Source: Stereocaulon alpinum (taxonomy: Eukaryota > Ascomycota > Lecanoromycetes > Lecanorales > Stereocaulaceae). Taken from it: a stretch of 64,000 nucleotides of DNA. A program made the position numbers and the translations under genes. The first letter of the stretch is position 1, and each line of letters opens with the position of its first letter. Shown piece by piece: positions 43,859 to 54,729 of this stretch. The notes under the pieces are model-generated. The model did no database searches and was not told the origin of the DNA. It saw only the letters and a program-made list of their open reading frames with translations. The DNA lies in the NCBI GenBank assembly GCA_018257865.1, contig JAEUBA010000017.1:344680-408679 (forward strand), given 5' to 3'.

Positions 43859-45215
43859 ATGCCATTGAACCACCAGAATGGAAAGACTCATCTCCATGAT
43901 TTGCCGCAAGAATTGCTCATCTCGATTTTCAAAGCCCAGACTAGTATAACCAGTAGGTCACATCACTCCGTATACCAGTCCGATTAGATCTACAAACGGG
44001 TTTCAAAGTAGGCTCACAGCTTCTGCGCTGTCTTTGGATTCTTTGAAGTTCAAGAGCCTCATAAGGACCGAATGCTGAGCTAAAAATCCTTGGTAGACGC
44101 CGTACACTTCGCTGCAACTTGCCACTTCCTCCACAATCTATACGAATCGGAACACGCGATTGCTACTACAGTGCTGCAGCACGAGATACCTTGCTACGAG
44201 GTGCGTATCTCTTGAAAGTCCCTTCCCATGTCCCCAGGCATTCTTGGCACGGCAAAAGCCAGAAGACAACAGAGTCTATACTGGAATGCTGTCAAGCCCT
44301 CGCAGCCCCTCCAAGCAGCAACTGCGCATGCATGCCTTCCTTAGCTGAACCTCGCTATAAAAAAAAACAGGAAGCACTAGAACTAGCCAAAGCCCAAGTC
44401 CCGAACACCCAAACATGGCAATCGGATACTCTGACAAAGCAGATCTATTTCAATGCCAAGGACGCCGCTCGCATCCTCGGACTCGCAAGCTCATACTTCC
44501 TTCGAAAGTCCTCTCCCAATGCAACATCTTGTCCAATCCATGGTGACAGCCGCGGCTTCCCAGATCTGCGTTCAATCCTGCCACATGAAAGCGCTCGCAT
44601 CCTTCACAGCTGGTACACTCTCAAGCTGTATCTGGAGTCCTTATCGGCCTCTTTCGATCAAGAGTGTCATCAAGTCCTGCATCAGCAACTGTGGAAGATC
44701 GGCACCGTGCAGGCTTATGTGCTGTGGTCCATGGTGGTGTATGTCTGCGAGGAGATGGATGATGACGTCCAAGAGGTAAACGTATTCCTTCGAACCCTTG
44801 ACTTTCATCGTGTCACGTTAGCCCTGTATTCGCGTTTTCTTAAAACACTACATGGCTTGTGGGCCAGCTAGCCAGCCCCTAGTCATTTAAAACAATTGGT
44901 TTCAATTCGACATCTTGTCTACCCAGTCATCGCTTTGAGAAAAAAAAGCAAAAGCTCATTGTCGAGATCTTACAACAGGAGCTTGGTATCTCAGATCCCG
45001 ACCCACCTGAAGACATGATTGGTCTCTACGCTAAAATCGAAACCCCGGACTGGGCACGGACAAGAGCGGCTGTGACAGATATCTACGATATTAAGAGAAA
45101 TTTTGGTCATGATGATTACGAACAGAAATTGGAGGGGCCTTGCGACTTGTGTCCTTTACCGGGTGTGGCAGCATGCAAACCGAGAAAGCAAGGAAAAGAA
45201 TTATGGGACTTATAG
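43859..45215 (+). CDS. F-box-like hypothetical protein
   Basis: Tentative 292-residue model with four exons (43859-43952, 44097-44200, 44371-44775, about 44940-45215). HLHDLPQELLISIFKA near the N-terminus followed after splicing by VHFAATCHFLHNLYES is a plausible F-box (adaptor of SCF ubiquitin ligases). The rest is unrecognised: EALELAKAQVPNTQTW, LYLESLSASFDQECHQVLH and a C-terminal Cys-containing stretch CDLCPLPGVAACKP. Introns 1-3 would be 144, 170 and about 164 nt, longer than the 50-70 nt usual in this window. The last acceptor is ambiguous (GAG or AAAG in an A-rich tract). Two A-homopolymers fall at splice borders. The exon boundaries need transcript support. Confidence 0.5.
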
Positions 45216-45406
45216 TGAAATTGAGAATGTTGATTTATTGACTCCTGTCTTTTCCCAGTTTCCGTGAAGTTTCAGTACCCTACAACCCATGGATTCCCCG
45301 CCAAGTGGGCAATCATCCCTCTATGCTTTATTAAAATCACACCAAGCGTACCCAACCATTGTAAGACTTGTCAGCGCTGGCGAAACACTACTCGGGCAGT
45401 GGACTC

Positions 45407-48275
45407 CTACCCGTTCCCACCACAACCACCCCCAAATCCTCCACTACTCGCCACCGCTCTGCCCACACAGCGTCTTGTCCCAATCGGCAGCCGCCCATAA
45501 GCATGCCATTCAGTCCCATCGCTCGCCGGGGTATCGTAGTAATCGAAACCCCAGTGCGTCACCGAACCGCAGCCCCTCATTTGAGCTAAGACGCCACCAG
45601 GGTCCTTTCCGAAGTCGCTGTCGGCCCATCCACCTCCATACACGTCGAACGTCGCCCACAAGAATTTGTACCAGGACGTGCAGCTACCGAGGGTTTTATC
45701 GGGGGGAGGCGCGCGGTTGGCGTTGGGCGTGATGGTGTAGGAGACGCCGTTGTTATCCTTCATGTGGCCCCCATGTTTCCAATTCATGGGGTTAACGCCG
45801 TTCACGGGCACATCGCACCCATTCATAATCGTGCTCATGTAGAAGTTACATTCATCGGCGAAAATTTGAAAGTTGCGTGGGCCCGTGGGCCAGATCGTGC
45901 TTAGGGTTATATGGTCGGGGGTGTTGGGATTGTAGTCCTTGGAGAAGGTTGAGCCGGAGTTCGCAATGCCGTTGGGTTGAGCGGCGGACGCGGTGCAGAA
46001 GTCTTGGATGTTGCTCGCGAGCGTCGATTGCGTTACGTAGTTGTCGTTGTTCAAGCCGTTACATTGATGCGCTGATGCCTGGCCGCCATCCCATTCCCGC
46101 CTTACTACCAAAGGGTCAACACTGAGGGTCGCGTTCGCGGCATAGCCAATAGATCCCCCGTGTTTCGTGAGCCCGGTTGTATCACAGCCGTCAATCACTG
46201 TGTCAAACCAGGAATTACACTGATTCTCGCCGATAGATATATCGTCGTTCCAAGCAATGGAGAGACTCAAGTAGTCGAGACTGTTGGGGTTAAAAGTTGC
46301 TGAGGTAGTTTTACCTGTGGAACCTGCCACATTCATGAAACCTGCGCAGAAAGACGCTGCCGCAGAGACAGTAGCGTCTCTAGCCGCCCAAGTATCCGAG
46401 GAAGTGCCGTTGCAGGCGGGGCTTGGAGGCAGGGGACAGCTGCCGCCAATGTCAGTAAGATTTTGGGGGGCAAAAGGCTGCCCTATGGATTTCGCATTTC
46501 GGGCAGCCATTGTATACATGATCAGATTGGCGATCATTGCGTGCCCACCCTGCTGAGGATGGAAAACTCGAGAAACAGAGTCTGGAACAAAGTAGCTCGC
46601 TATGACGGAGTATTCGTGGGTTTGGACGCGCGAAAATTCATCATGAGAGCCATTCTGGAGAAAGGTACCGCCAGTCGTACTGGCAGTCCCTGTTGGAAAT
46701 ATTCTGTTAGAGGCACCCGACGAGTCAACCCTAGAAATAGCAGCACTGGAGGGAGAAACTCCCGATGCATGAGTACCAGATGAATAGACGCCCGAGCCGG
46801 AAAGCCCAGAGGACCCTGCTGAACGAAATGAGGACTGATAAGGATAGAGTGGCGAGGTTGTTTGTGATGGGCTCTTGGATGCAGACTGTTTGCTCGAGGA
46901 TCTGAGTATTTTTGCGAAGCCGGTAGATTTGACCGTACCTAAGAGACAGCCAGACGCGCCGGACGCGGAGCCAGTGGCACAAGCTATGCTAGAGCTGTTC
47001 CCACCCCACAAGCTGCTCACGTCTCGTTGATTATGGAAGTGAGCGCGTGGATAGAGATGTGGACTCAGCTCGTCGTGCTCATGAGCACCAAGTCTGTCCA
47101 TTGGTACAGGAGCTCGCTTCCTGGCCTTTGAAGACTTCTCCTCGTTAGCAATTGAAGTGTCGAGATCAGAATTTGCTACATCATCGTTGAGCGCTGGGTT
47201 TGAGTTTTGCTCTATGGCCTGTAGCATCCAAGAACCAAGCTGGCCGTTGAGGGTGTCTATTGGTGCTACTGTGGATGAGTTTGCATCTCGGCGGCGCAGC
47301 TCGTCATGGTAAGGATTATCATTTGGCGGCATGAATGGTGTGTCCTTGGTCTTCATTTCGTAGAAGAATAGATAGTCTCGGTTGGCACCCTGACCTTTGT
47401 CTTCATTGACCCCGGGGAGACAGTATCTGCCTCCTAGATAGCCAACATAGTTATCGTAATCAATGAAGGCGACTTGGTCTCCTGCACGCTGCACAGCTGC
47501 CGAGATCTTGCTATTGACATTGATAACGAGGTCATTCATCTTCTGGCGGTTTGCTTGGGTGAGATATTGCGTTGAGAATAAATTCCGCCAAATATTCCAA
47601 GAGACGCTGTCGCAATTGTTGGTTGTTGCGTCAAAGAATTGGGCATAGCTGGTGTAGTATCTAGGGCGCACTGTGCATCAGCCATATCATGGTCAATCAT
47701 GAAGGGCTATTCGCTATTTACATTGTCCCACCTGGCGCGAGTTTGGTCTGAGCTGCACTGATCAAACCATCAATCCCGGAAGCAAAGCCGTCGCTATCGA
47801 TGATAGTCTGAATCTTGTCTAGTGTGGCACTGCAGCTGCTGCTGAAGAGCCCTTTGAATGTGAACACGCAGTCATTCAAGGCCTTGGTTAGCTGGGCATC
47901 GTTCCCGCCTGCTGAGATGGTAATCATTTGCTGCCCACCATCCAGGGAAGTTGCTTGGGTGGTGATTGCCGGGATCTTGGCACCGGAGCAGGCGATGTAG
48001 GTGAAGTCGATATCGCTCGTGTCCTCCCCAAGCTGCACGTTCACCAGATTGGCATACGATCCATCGTAGCGTGAGCAGCTCTGGTCGACGACGTTCCCTG
48101 CGCCAATACCGGCGGCGTAGGAGTCACCGATGGCAGCCCATTTCTTGATGAAACTCAAGTCGTCTGGATCACTGGATTGACCAACGGTCTGGAAAGGAAA
48201 GGTACACACGAAGAGAGCGGAGAAGAGGGTGGCAGTGAAAGAGACTGCCGGCGCCATGTGCGCCATGTGTGGCAT
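45407..48275 (-). CDS. Large secreted SGNH/GDSL hydrolase-like protein
   Basis: Predicted 935 residues from two exons (47732-48275 and 45407-47670) with a 61-nt intron. A signal peptide (FTATLFSALFVCTFPF) is followed by the GDSL block I WAAIGDSYAAGIGAG (about residue 50), block III-like ISAGGNDAQ, and, about 350 residues later, the C-terminal block V region VSRVFHPQQGGHAMIA with the catalytic His. A long low-complexity Ser/Gly/Thr insert (about 180 residues) lies between, interrupting the hydrolase. After the hydrolase come two related Cys-containing modules (NQCNSWFDTVIDGCDT...KHGGSIGY and DECNFYMSTIMNGCDV...KHGGHMKD), which I know from C-termini of fungal wall-active enzymes. The donor used, CCAG/GTGGGA, was chosen to keep frame; a GTAAAT donor 9 nt downstream breaks it. 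Substrate is unknown. Confidence 0.82.
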
Positions 48276-48708
48276 GTGGGTGGTCAGGTTCGACTAAGGA
48301 TCATGTAGGACTGAGTCGTAGCCGTGCAAAAACCGAACAGCGAGGTCATGAGGACAAAGCCTGCATTATATGCTCTAGCACTTGTAGAGACTGAGCTGAG
48401 TACCTGCCGGACTCATGAGTCCGGTCTGTACTGGCTTCTCCCGAGCTGGTGGTTCCCCGTGCCAGTGCAGCGGGGCACAAAAACAGGCTGATCCCGCGCA
48501 GCCTCTGAAACAAGGCCACCAGGCACTGCGCTTCCATTTGCGTACTATGTAAGCATCCCTGACGGCGTTGCTGGTGGGGGCTTATTGGGGAGATTGCACA
48601 ACTTGGCAATCTTAATTCTTGTTGATGGCCGGCTAATGGCAAGCCAGCTAGCAGATTACATAGTTCCTGTATAGCTTTATCTGAATGCCAGCTGGCCAGT
48701 AGCATAGC
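48276..48708. other. Intergenic, hydrolase promoter side
   Basis: Lies between the hydrolase start and the inverted-repeat transposon. The minus-strand frame at 48346-48756 runs into the transposon arm and is not considered a gene. Confidence 0.45.
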
Positions 48709-49549
48709 TACGGCAGCGCATGTTAACCATTCCATCAAAACTCCGCACATCTTCAATTGACACCCCTACCAACTTGTTGAAATTTTCAAAACTTCAGCTA
48801 CACTACCTACAGGCCTCAGTACACTTATCCTACGGGCGTAATAATTAATTAACTATAGTTCTTACTACTCCTATCTATTTAAAATGTCTTAGATTGTTAC
48901 CGCTAGCTGTGCTGCACCGCTATTAAGGCCGCTGTATTCAACTATAGGCCCTTAGTAAATAATATATCTGCTTAATATTCTATCTACTAATTAATAGCGG
49001 TTACTACGCAGTACTGAGGCGCTACTAACGTATAAGAACCTCTATAGGAATACGTATATATATACTAATAGGCGTATAGGCGGGCTTTCCCCTAAGCGGC
49101 TATACTCTACCCCTAGCTAGGGGGGTACCTAGGGGGGATAGGGCCTAGAGATCTAACTATATAATAGTAGGGTTTAGACACAGCCCGCCCAGCTACTTAT
49201 AGGCGTAGGATAGTATATAGAAGTAGGGCGGAAGGCTTATAGGACGTTAAGATTACTATAGGAGGTAGTTAGCGCAGTCTATAATTTAGTTAGAGTAGAG
49301 ATACTAAATTACTAAATATACGTATTTCTATACTTTAGCGGCGGCGACGTTATAGCTAGCAGCGATAATCTAAGACGTTCTAAATAGACAGTAGTAGCAA
49401 AATCGATAATTAACTAATTATTACGCCTATAGGATAGGTGTACTAGGCCCTATAGGCAGTATAGTTAAAATTTCAAAATATTAGTAGGGGTGTCAGTTGA
49501 AGATGTGCGGAGTTTTGATAGAATGGTTAACATGCGCTGCCGTAATAGC
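48704..49549. mobile_element. 836-bp foldback-like DNA transposon with long TIRs, RIP-mutated core
   Basis: Element 48709-49544. Left end TACGGCAGCGCATGTTAACC, right end its reverse complement. The arms can be aligned for about 210-230 nt each (to about 48930 and from about 49330), with a few C/T and G/A differences plus small gaps. It is flanked by a perfect 5-bp direct duplication ATAGC (48704-48708 and 49545-49549). The central about 400 bp is AT-rich with almost no CpA or TpG. No coding capacity is visible. Long arms relative to total length suggest a foldback or MULE-like non-autonomous element; the 5-bp duplication does not fit the 8-11 bp usual for MULEs. Confidence 0.85.
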
Positions 49550-50146
49550 CCCCTAGGAGAGTCTGGCGCGCATTCGGCAAAATCGTTCGCGCTGAGAGCC
49601 TGCCAAGACCGCCCCCACAGTGCGGCACGCGCGCCCCGTAAGCTGCATTACGGAAGGATGGAGAGGTAACCCCTATCCTGCTCCTTTGTTTCGCGTCGCT
49701 CAAATCTTGAAACACATACCATAATAAGATATAATATCCAATCACATAGATATAGCGTGGAGGCAAGACCTTCCTTGCCGACCAGCAAAATTAGAGTGCT
49801 GGGGAGCGGGAGTCTCGTAACCGTACCTCGTCCTGGCCGTGTATTGCGCCATGATATCTCCGAGGTGTCCCCTCGAGTCTGTCTGATTCCGAAGCATACG
49901 CTATCTCTATAAGAAGTTTACCCATTCATTTTTGTCCCTTTTCAAGCCTCACACCCATTTTCTTCTGGGCTCCACTGGTCGGTGGCCACCTCCAGCCCAT
50001 TTTCCTTTCCCTGAAGACTGCCTTTACTTCCATACTCTGGGATCCCATAAAGCCGTACACACTCTTTGTAAATCCAGACAGGCGAAGCTCACAGAAATAA
50101 ACTACGTCTCAATCTACCTTACAGAAAAAGTGCAATTTGGTTCAGC
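49545..50146. other. Intergenic region
   Basis: Not RIP-affected, with no convincing gene. It should contain the promoter of the secreted protein gene at 50147. Confidence 0.45.
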
Positions 50147-51379
50147 ATGCATCTCCAGCACTTCTTATCCTCCATGGATCCAGAAGTCCCTCGAGTGTCT
50201 CCTTCTGGTCTCTTTGCTCAGCTACTCCTTCTCTTAACTTTTGTGGCTCATGCATTTGCTATAAATCCTGGTCAATTGGGCTTGCAACTCAACACCGGCC
50301 TGGCTGAAACGGGAAAATTCGTCTACAACTCAATTGCCCAATTCGAAGACGATATTCTTGCAACCTGGTGAGTCTTGCCCTTTGAATTCACAAGCCAAGT
50401 GCTGTTCCCTATTTGAAACAATCCATGCGCGGGAGAGCAGATATCTTCTAAAAGTCACCATAAGACTGTCAAGCTTTTGTTGATGTTATGAGACACCGTG
50501 TCACTCTTAGCATCACAAAGACCTACTACACACGCTCAGTAGCATTTAAAGAGAGCTTACCAACGGCGGTCGCAGGACTAATGAACAGATCGTACATATT
50601 GCGGAACAGGGCTACCTAGACCTACTCGCCGCGTTCAATGGTGACCAGAACAGGTTTCCTAGAATGAAAAAGCAAGGTGCTTTGAGCGTTATTGTCACGG
50701 GCCATAGCGTCTACATTTCTTCTACACTGACTGGTATGCCGCTTTTCCTAAGAACCACTTCCCTTCGACTACGAAACATCAGAGTGATCTCTCACGCCTA
50801 GACCCACACATTCTTAGCCCCCATGGTGAGACCCAGACCAACTAACACCCTTCTATAGGCGGGTCATCTTTTCTCTACATCCCCAACATTGCCAATCCAC
50901 GGGCCAATTACGTACCAGGCAATGTGAAACAAAGCAACGATGCGGGGATTCTGGAGTGGGCTCTCATGGCCTGTCAAGTACGCTCCACGATTGGCGCGGG
51001 CCATCGCTCGGGCGGCAACTGCGGCGAACCCATGGCTGCGATGTCGTTTGTGCAAACGAACCCGATGGGGGTGCTGGACGGTGCAAAGGTCGTCACGTGG
51101 GGGAGGTACAAGGATAAGGTCAGCAAAGCTTGGACAACGGGGGTGATGGATCCTTGTATGAGTGGGGCGTCACTCAAATACACGGACGTCTGGGGATGTG
51201 CGCAGCTGACTGGTTTGTCTTTCCCTGAATAGGTATTTCTTGCGAGAGGTCTCCATGACTGACTTAGTGTGACTCTAGGGCCGAATGGGCTGGGTATGAT
51301 TGCGATAGGGGAGGGGACGGCGTCTGTGGACACGGTGCTGAATCACAACCCAACTATCAGTTATCCTTGTTTTACTTGA
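50147..51379 (+). CDS. Secreted protein with deaminase-like Cys/Glu motifs (unrecognised family)
   Basis: Predicted 277 residues from four exons (50147-50367, 50576-50733, 50859-51212, 51279-51379) with introns of 208, 125 and 66 nt. An N-terminal signal peptide is clear (LFAQLLLLLTFVAHAFA), then NPGQLGLQLNTGLAETGKF. A central GYLDLLAAFNGDQ and FLYIPNIANPRANY precede HRSGGNCGEPMAAM (H175, C181, E183), VVTWGRYKDK, MDPCMSG (C226) and YTDVWGCAQLTG (C240). A C-x-E helix followed by PC...GC recalls the zinc-binding C-x-E / PC-xx-C pattern of the cytidine-deaminase superfamily, including secreted polymorphic forms. The second pair here is much wider than C-xx-C, so the likeness is only suggestive. 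It sits between an inverted-repeat transposon and RIP blocks, an effector-like setting. Function is unknown; intron 1 is long and might hide a small exon. Confidence 0.6.
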
Positions 51380-53930
51380 CAGTTCTATCAGCTTTAATTT
51401 TTCTACGACTGGTATTACAAGTCGATTTAGCGGTATGTGTTATAGTGTTATAGTATAGATTCCCCCTAGTCCTAACTACGACTACCGTTAGGATATTATA
51501 ATTTATTATATATATAATTAGATAAAGTATAGAAAGCCGTTCGAAAAGATTTATATTATACTTATATAAAGTATCCCTCTTTTACTATATACTTTATCTT
51601 AAGCCTAGTCTTAATTACGATCTACTTAGAGATTATAGACTATTTATCTACTTTAGAGCTTAGTATAAAATATATACTTTCTACAATAACCTTAGATCGT
51701 ACTAGTAATTATAACTATATAATATTATTATTAACTAACCTCGTCTAAATAATCTAGGTTTATTTATTAGGCTTTTTGTAAAAATTAGTAAAATAAACTT
51801 TATTAAGATAATACTAACTCTATCTATATACTAAAATTACCTTAATATTACTATATATAAAGATAAGATTATTAACTTAGAAACGGACGTCGAGGAGTAC
51901 TAGGAAGTAGGTATCCTAGCTAAGAAGATACGGAATTAGGCGACGGCGAAATAGACTAAGTAGTAGGAGGTATATAAGAATACTATCCCTAAATACTCTT
52001 ATATACCCGTTTAAAAGGAACTATTATTTAGAGATAGGTATAACTACTACCTAAAGCTTAGGAAGGTAGAAAGCTTAATAGTAGTCTAACTCTAAAGTAG
52101 TAAGAATAGGTTTAACTACTTTCTATATAAAGCGAGGGTACTAAGGGTCTATAATACCTAATATAGCTATAGCTAGAGGGATTAAGATATAAAGTATATT
52201 CTCCTATACTACCTAGAACTTAGCGATACTTAAAGGGAGCTTATTAAAGAGGTAGAGACTTATAATATTAGGACTATACTAGTTAAGGTTACTAGTATAA
52301 GAGCGGTAGTAAGATAGCTAGTTAGGTTAGGATTCCTAATATAATACTAACTTACTAGGGAATAGCTCTCCTAATCTAAACTCCCTATTAGAGTAGAACT
52401 AATAATAAAAACCCTAAAGATAAAGAAGCTTAAGTATAAGTTAAAGCTAAAGGTAGCGGAGCTACTAGAGTATTATAAGGCCTATTAGGGTAATAGAGAT
52501 TATAGCTACTAGTATTATAGAGCCTAGTAATAAGATTAGATAGGTAGAGTAAAATAATAAGTAAGCTAATAAGCGAAAGTTTTTAGCTAGAAGAGGTAAC
52601 TCTAAAAAGGTTTCTTTTACGTTTAGAGGGTTTATAGCCCCCTAGATTTCTTAATAATATAAAAGAATACCCTTATTAGTATATATAGATACTAGAATAG
52701 GCGTATAAATTAATTAATTAATTAATTAAATCTAAGGAGAATACTTAGGGAAGAACTAAGCTACTATCCTTCTATATATACTTTAGGACTATAGGATTAC
52801 TAGACGACTTAGATACTATATTATAAATAATACGTCTTTAAATAATACCCTTATTAAGATTATCGCTAAAGCTTTATTAGAAGATTATTAAGTTAACTAT
52901 AATTCTTATATATACCGCTTATACTACCTCGGTTATATTATTAATCTCTTAGCGTAAGCCTTCCTTTTCGGTTAAGTAGTAGATAACTATAAGTATTATA
53001 GTAGTATAGATAGTATAGCTATAGGTATCTTAATATTAGAGAACAATTAGTTAGTAGACCGTAGTTAGTTAGCGATTAGTCAGCGAGGACTTAGCGTCGG
53101 AAACCTTTATATAGTAACGAATATTACTATATCTTAGGAGAATTATCTTATTCTTTTCTATATGTAATAATTCTAGTAATAGTCAGTCGTTACGGTTAAA
53201 TAGCTATTTAATTCTACCTCCGTCTTATATATAGTATTCTTATACTTACTATTCTACTACTATATTCTCTTAACCGACGCCCTTAATCTTATACCTTCAT
53301 AGTATATTAGCGAGATCTATACTTCTCCTATAGATATATAGATAAAAAAATAGCGGTAACTTAGTCCTCTTAGCAAATTATATAATATTAATATATATAT
53401 TATAGGAAGTACTTAGCGGGTTTAACGTTTTAAAGAACTTAGTAGTAGTATTATACTACGTTAAGATAATAGGACGCGCTAGAATTCTTAGTTTAAGATA
53501 TTAGACTAAGTAATCCGGAGGATTAAACCTATAATTATTTAATTAATTAGCGAAGAAGAGCTTTTATCGAAAGACTATCTTTCCGCGGATAAATAGAGAA
53601 TCCTATAATAAATTAGAGACTTTCTAGAGTACTTTTATAAAACTACTAAGGTATTCGAAGGTTACTAAGTAATACTAGATAATATTCTACTATTAATAGA
53701 CTATATCCTAGAATTCTTTAAAGAAGCTTCTACTTAATTCGCTAATTATAATATACTTAGAGAATTAGTCTAAGCTAGCTATATAAAGCTATTAAAATAT
53801 TAGAATAGAATTACGAGATCTCTAGTCTATATAGTAGCGGTTATCCTTAATCCTTATATTAAGTAGACGTATTTTAATAAATAGTAGGCTAATTAGTATC
53901 TAAATATAAAATAAGATCTTAGGGTCTTTT

Positions 53931-54306
53931 AGAAGTGTTACGGGTCTAGGCGTGATGAGGAATGCACTAGGCAAGGCAGTCTAGGGACCGCTGTCAGGTG
54001 ACTGGTCGCAGTAGTCGCAGTGATCGCAGGGCGCGACTACTACGCCTGCGACGACTAGTCGCAATGGTCGTAATGGTCGCAGGATACGATCAGGGCGTCC
54101 TAGAGGAGCATAGGGTTCCTCCCTTAAATATATAAGGATAGGTTTTCCTTTAGCAGAATATTTTCTTATCTCCTTATATTCAACTTATATAATAGAGAGG
54201 AGTCTTAGCTAAAGATAATTTAACGACTATCAATCTCTATTACCTTCTAGTACTTAATACACTGTGTGATTTACCCGCAGGAGTTAAACCACCCCGTTAC
54301 AAGAAG
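53931..54306. mobile_element. Solo LTR, copy 1 (366 bp) with 5-bp duplication
   Basis: LTR 53936-54301 begins TGTTACGGG and ends CCCGTTACA, a perfect terminal inverted repeat with TG...CA borders. It is flanked by the direct duplication AGAAG (53931-53935 and 54302-54306). It keeps many CA and TG dinucleotides, unlike its surroundings, so it inserted after, or escaped, the RIP that hit the hAT element. An internal GTCGCAG-rich patch (about 54005-54090) contains direct and inverted copies. Confidence 0.88.
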
Positions 54307-54362
54307 ACTATATATAGGTCTTCTATAGGCTTACTAGCGTACCCTACTATAATTACTATAGA

Positions 54363-54729
54363 ACTACTATTACGGGTAACCCCGCAAGGTCACGGGCAAG
54401 GCACGTGATAGGGTTAGTAGGTAAAGGACACTTAGGAGAGGACCTAGTAATATAAGTAATCTAAGGTATATTAGGTAGATTATAGAGTAATATAATAGAT
54501 ATAGGGCTAAATCACTCGGATTATATTAGGGCTTAGTATAATTAAGGTAAATATATAAGGAAGGGTTTTCCTTTAGTAGAATATTTTCTTATCTCCTTAT
54601 ATTTAACTTATATAATAGAGAGGAGTTTTAGCTAAAGATACTTTAACGACTATCTATCTCTATTACCTTCTAGTACTTAATACACTATGTGATTTACCCG
54701 CAGGAGTTAAACCACCCCGTTATAACTAC
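54363..54729. mobile_element. Solo LTR, copy 2 (357 bp) of the same family
   Basis: LTR 54368-54724 begins TATTACGGG and ends CCCGTTATA; these are the termini of copy 1 with one RIP-like C-to-T or G-to-A change at each end. It is flanked by ACTAC on both sides (54363-54367 and 54725-54729). The last about 185 bp is nearly identical to copy 1 (from TAAATATATAAGGA onward); the 5' half has diverged. Confidence 0.85.

Noticed and set aside
47718..47735. GTAAAT donor at the end of exon 1 of the GDSL gene
   Set aside because: Using it puts exon 2 out of frame with an early stop; the GTGGGA donor 9 nt upstream keeps the frame.
48346..48756. Minus-strand 136-codon open frame
   Set aside because: It overlaps the arm of the inverted-repeat transposon and has no recognisable domain, signal or homologue.
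53936..54724. One small LTR retrotransposon with 5' and 3' LTRs
   Set aside because: The two copies have different flanking duplications (AGAAG and ACTAC) and only 61 bp between them, so they are two solo LTRs.
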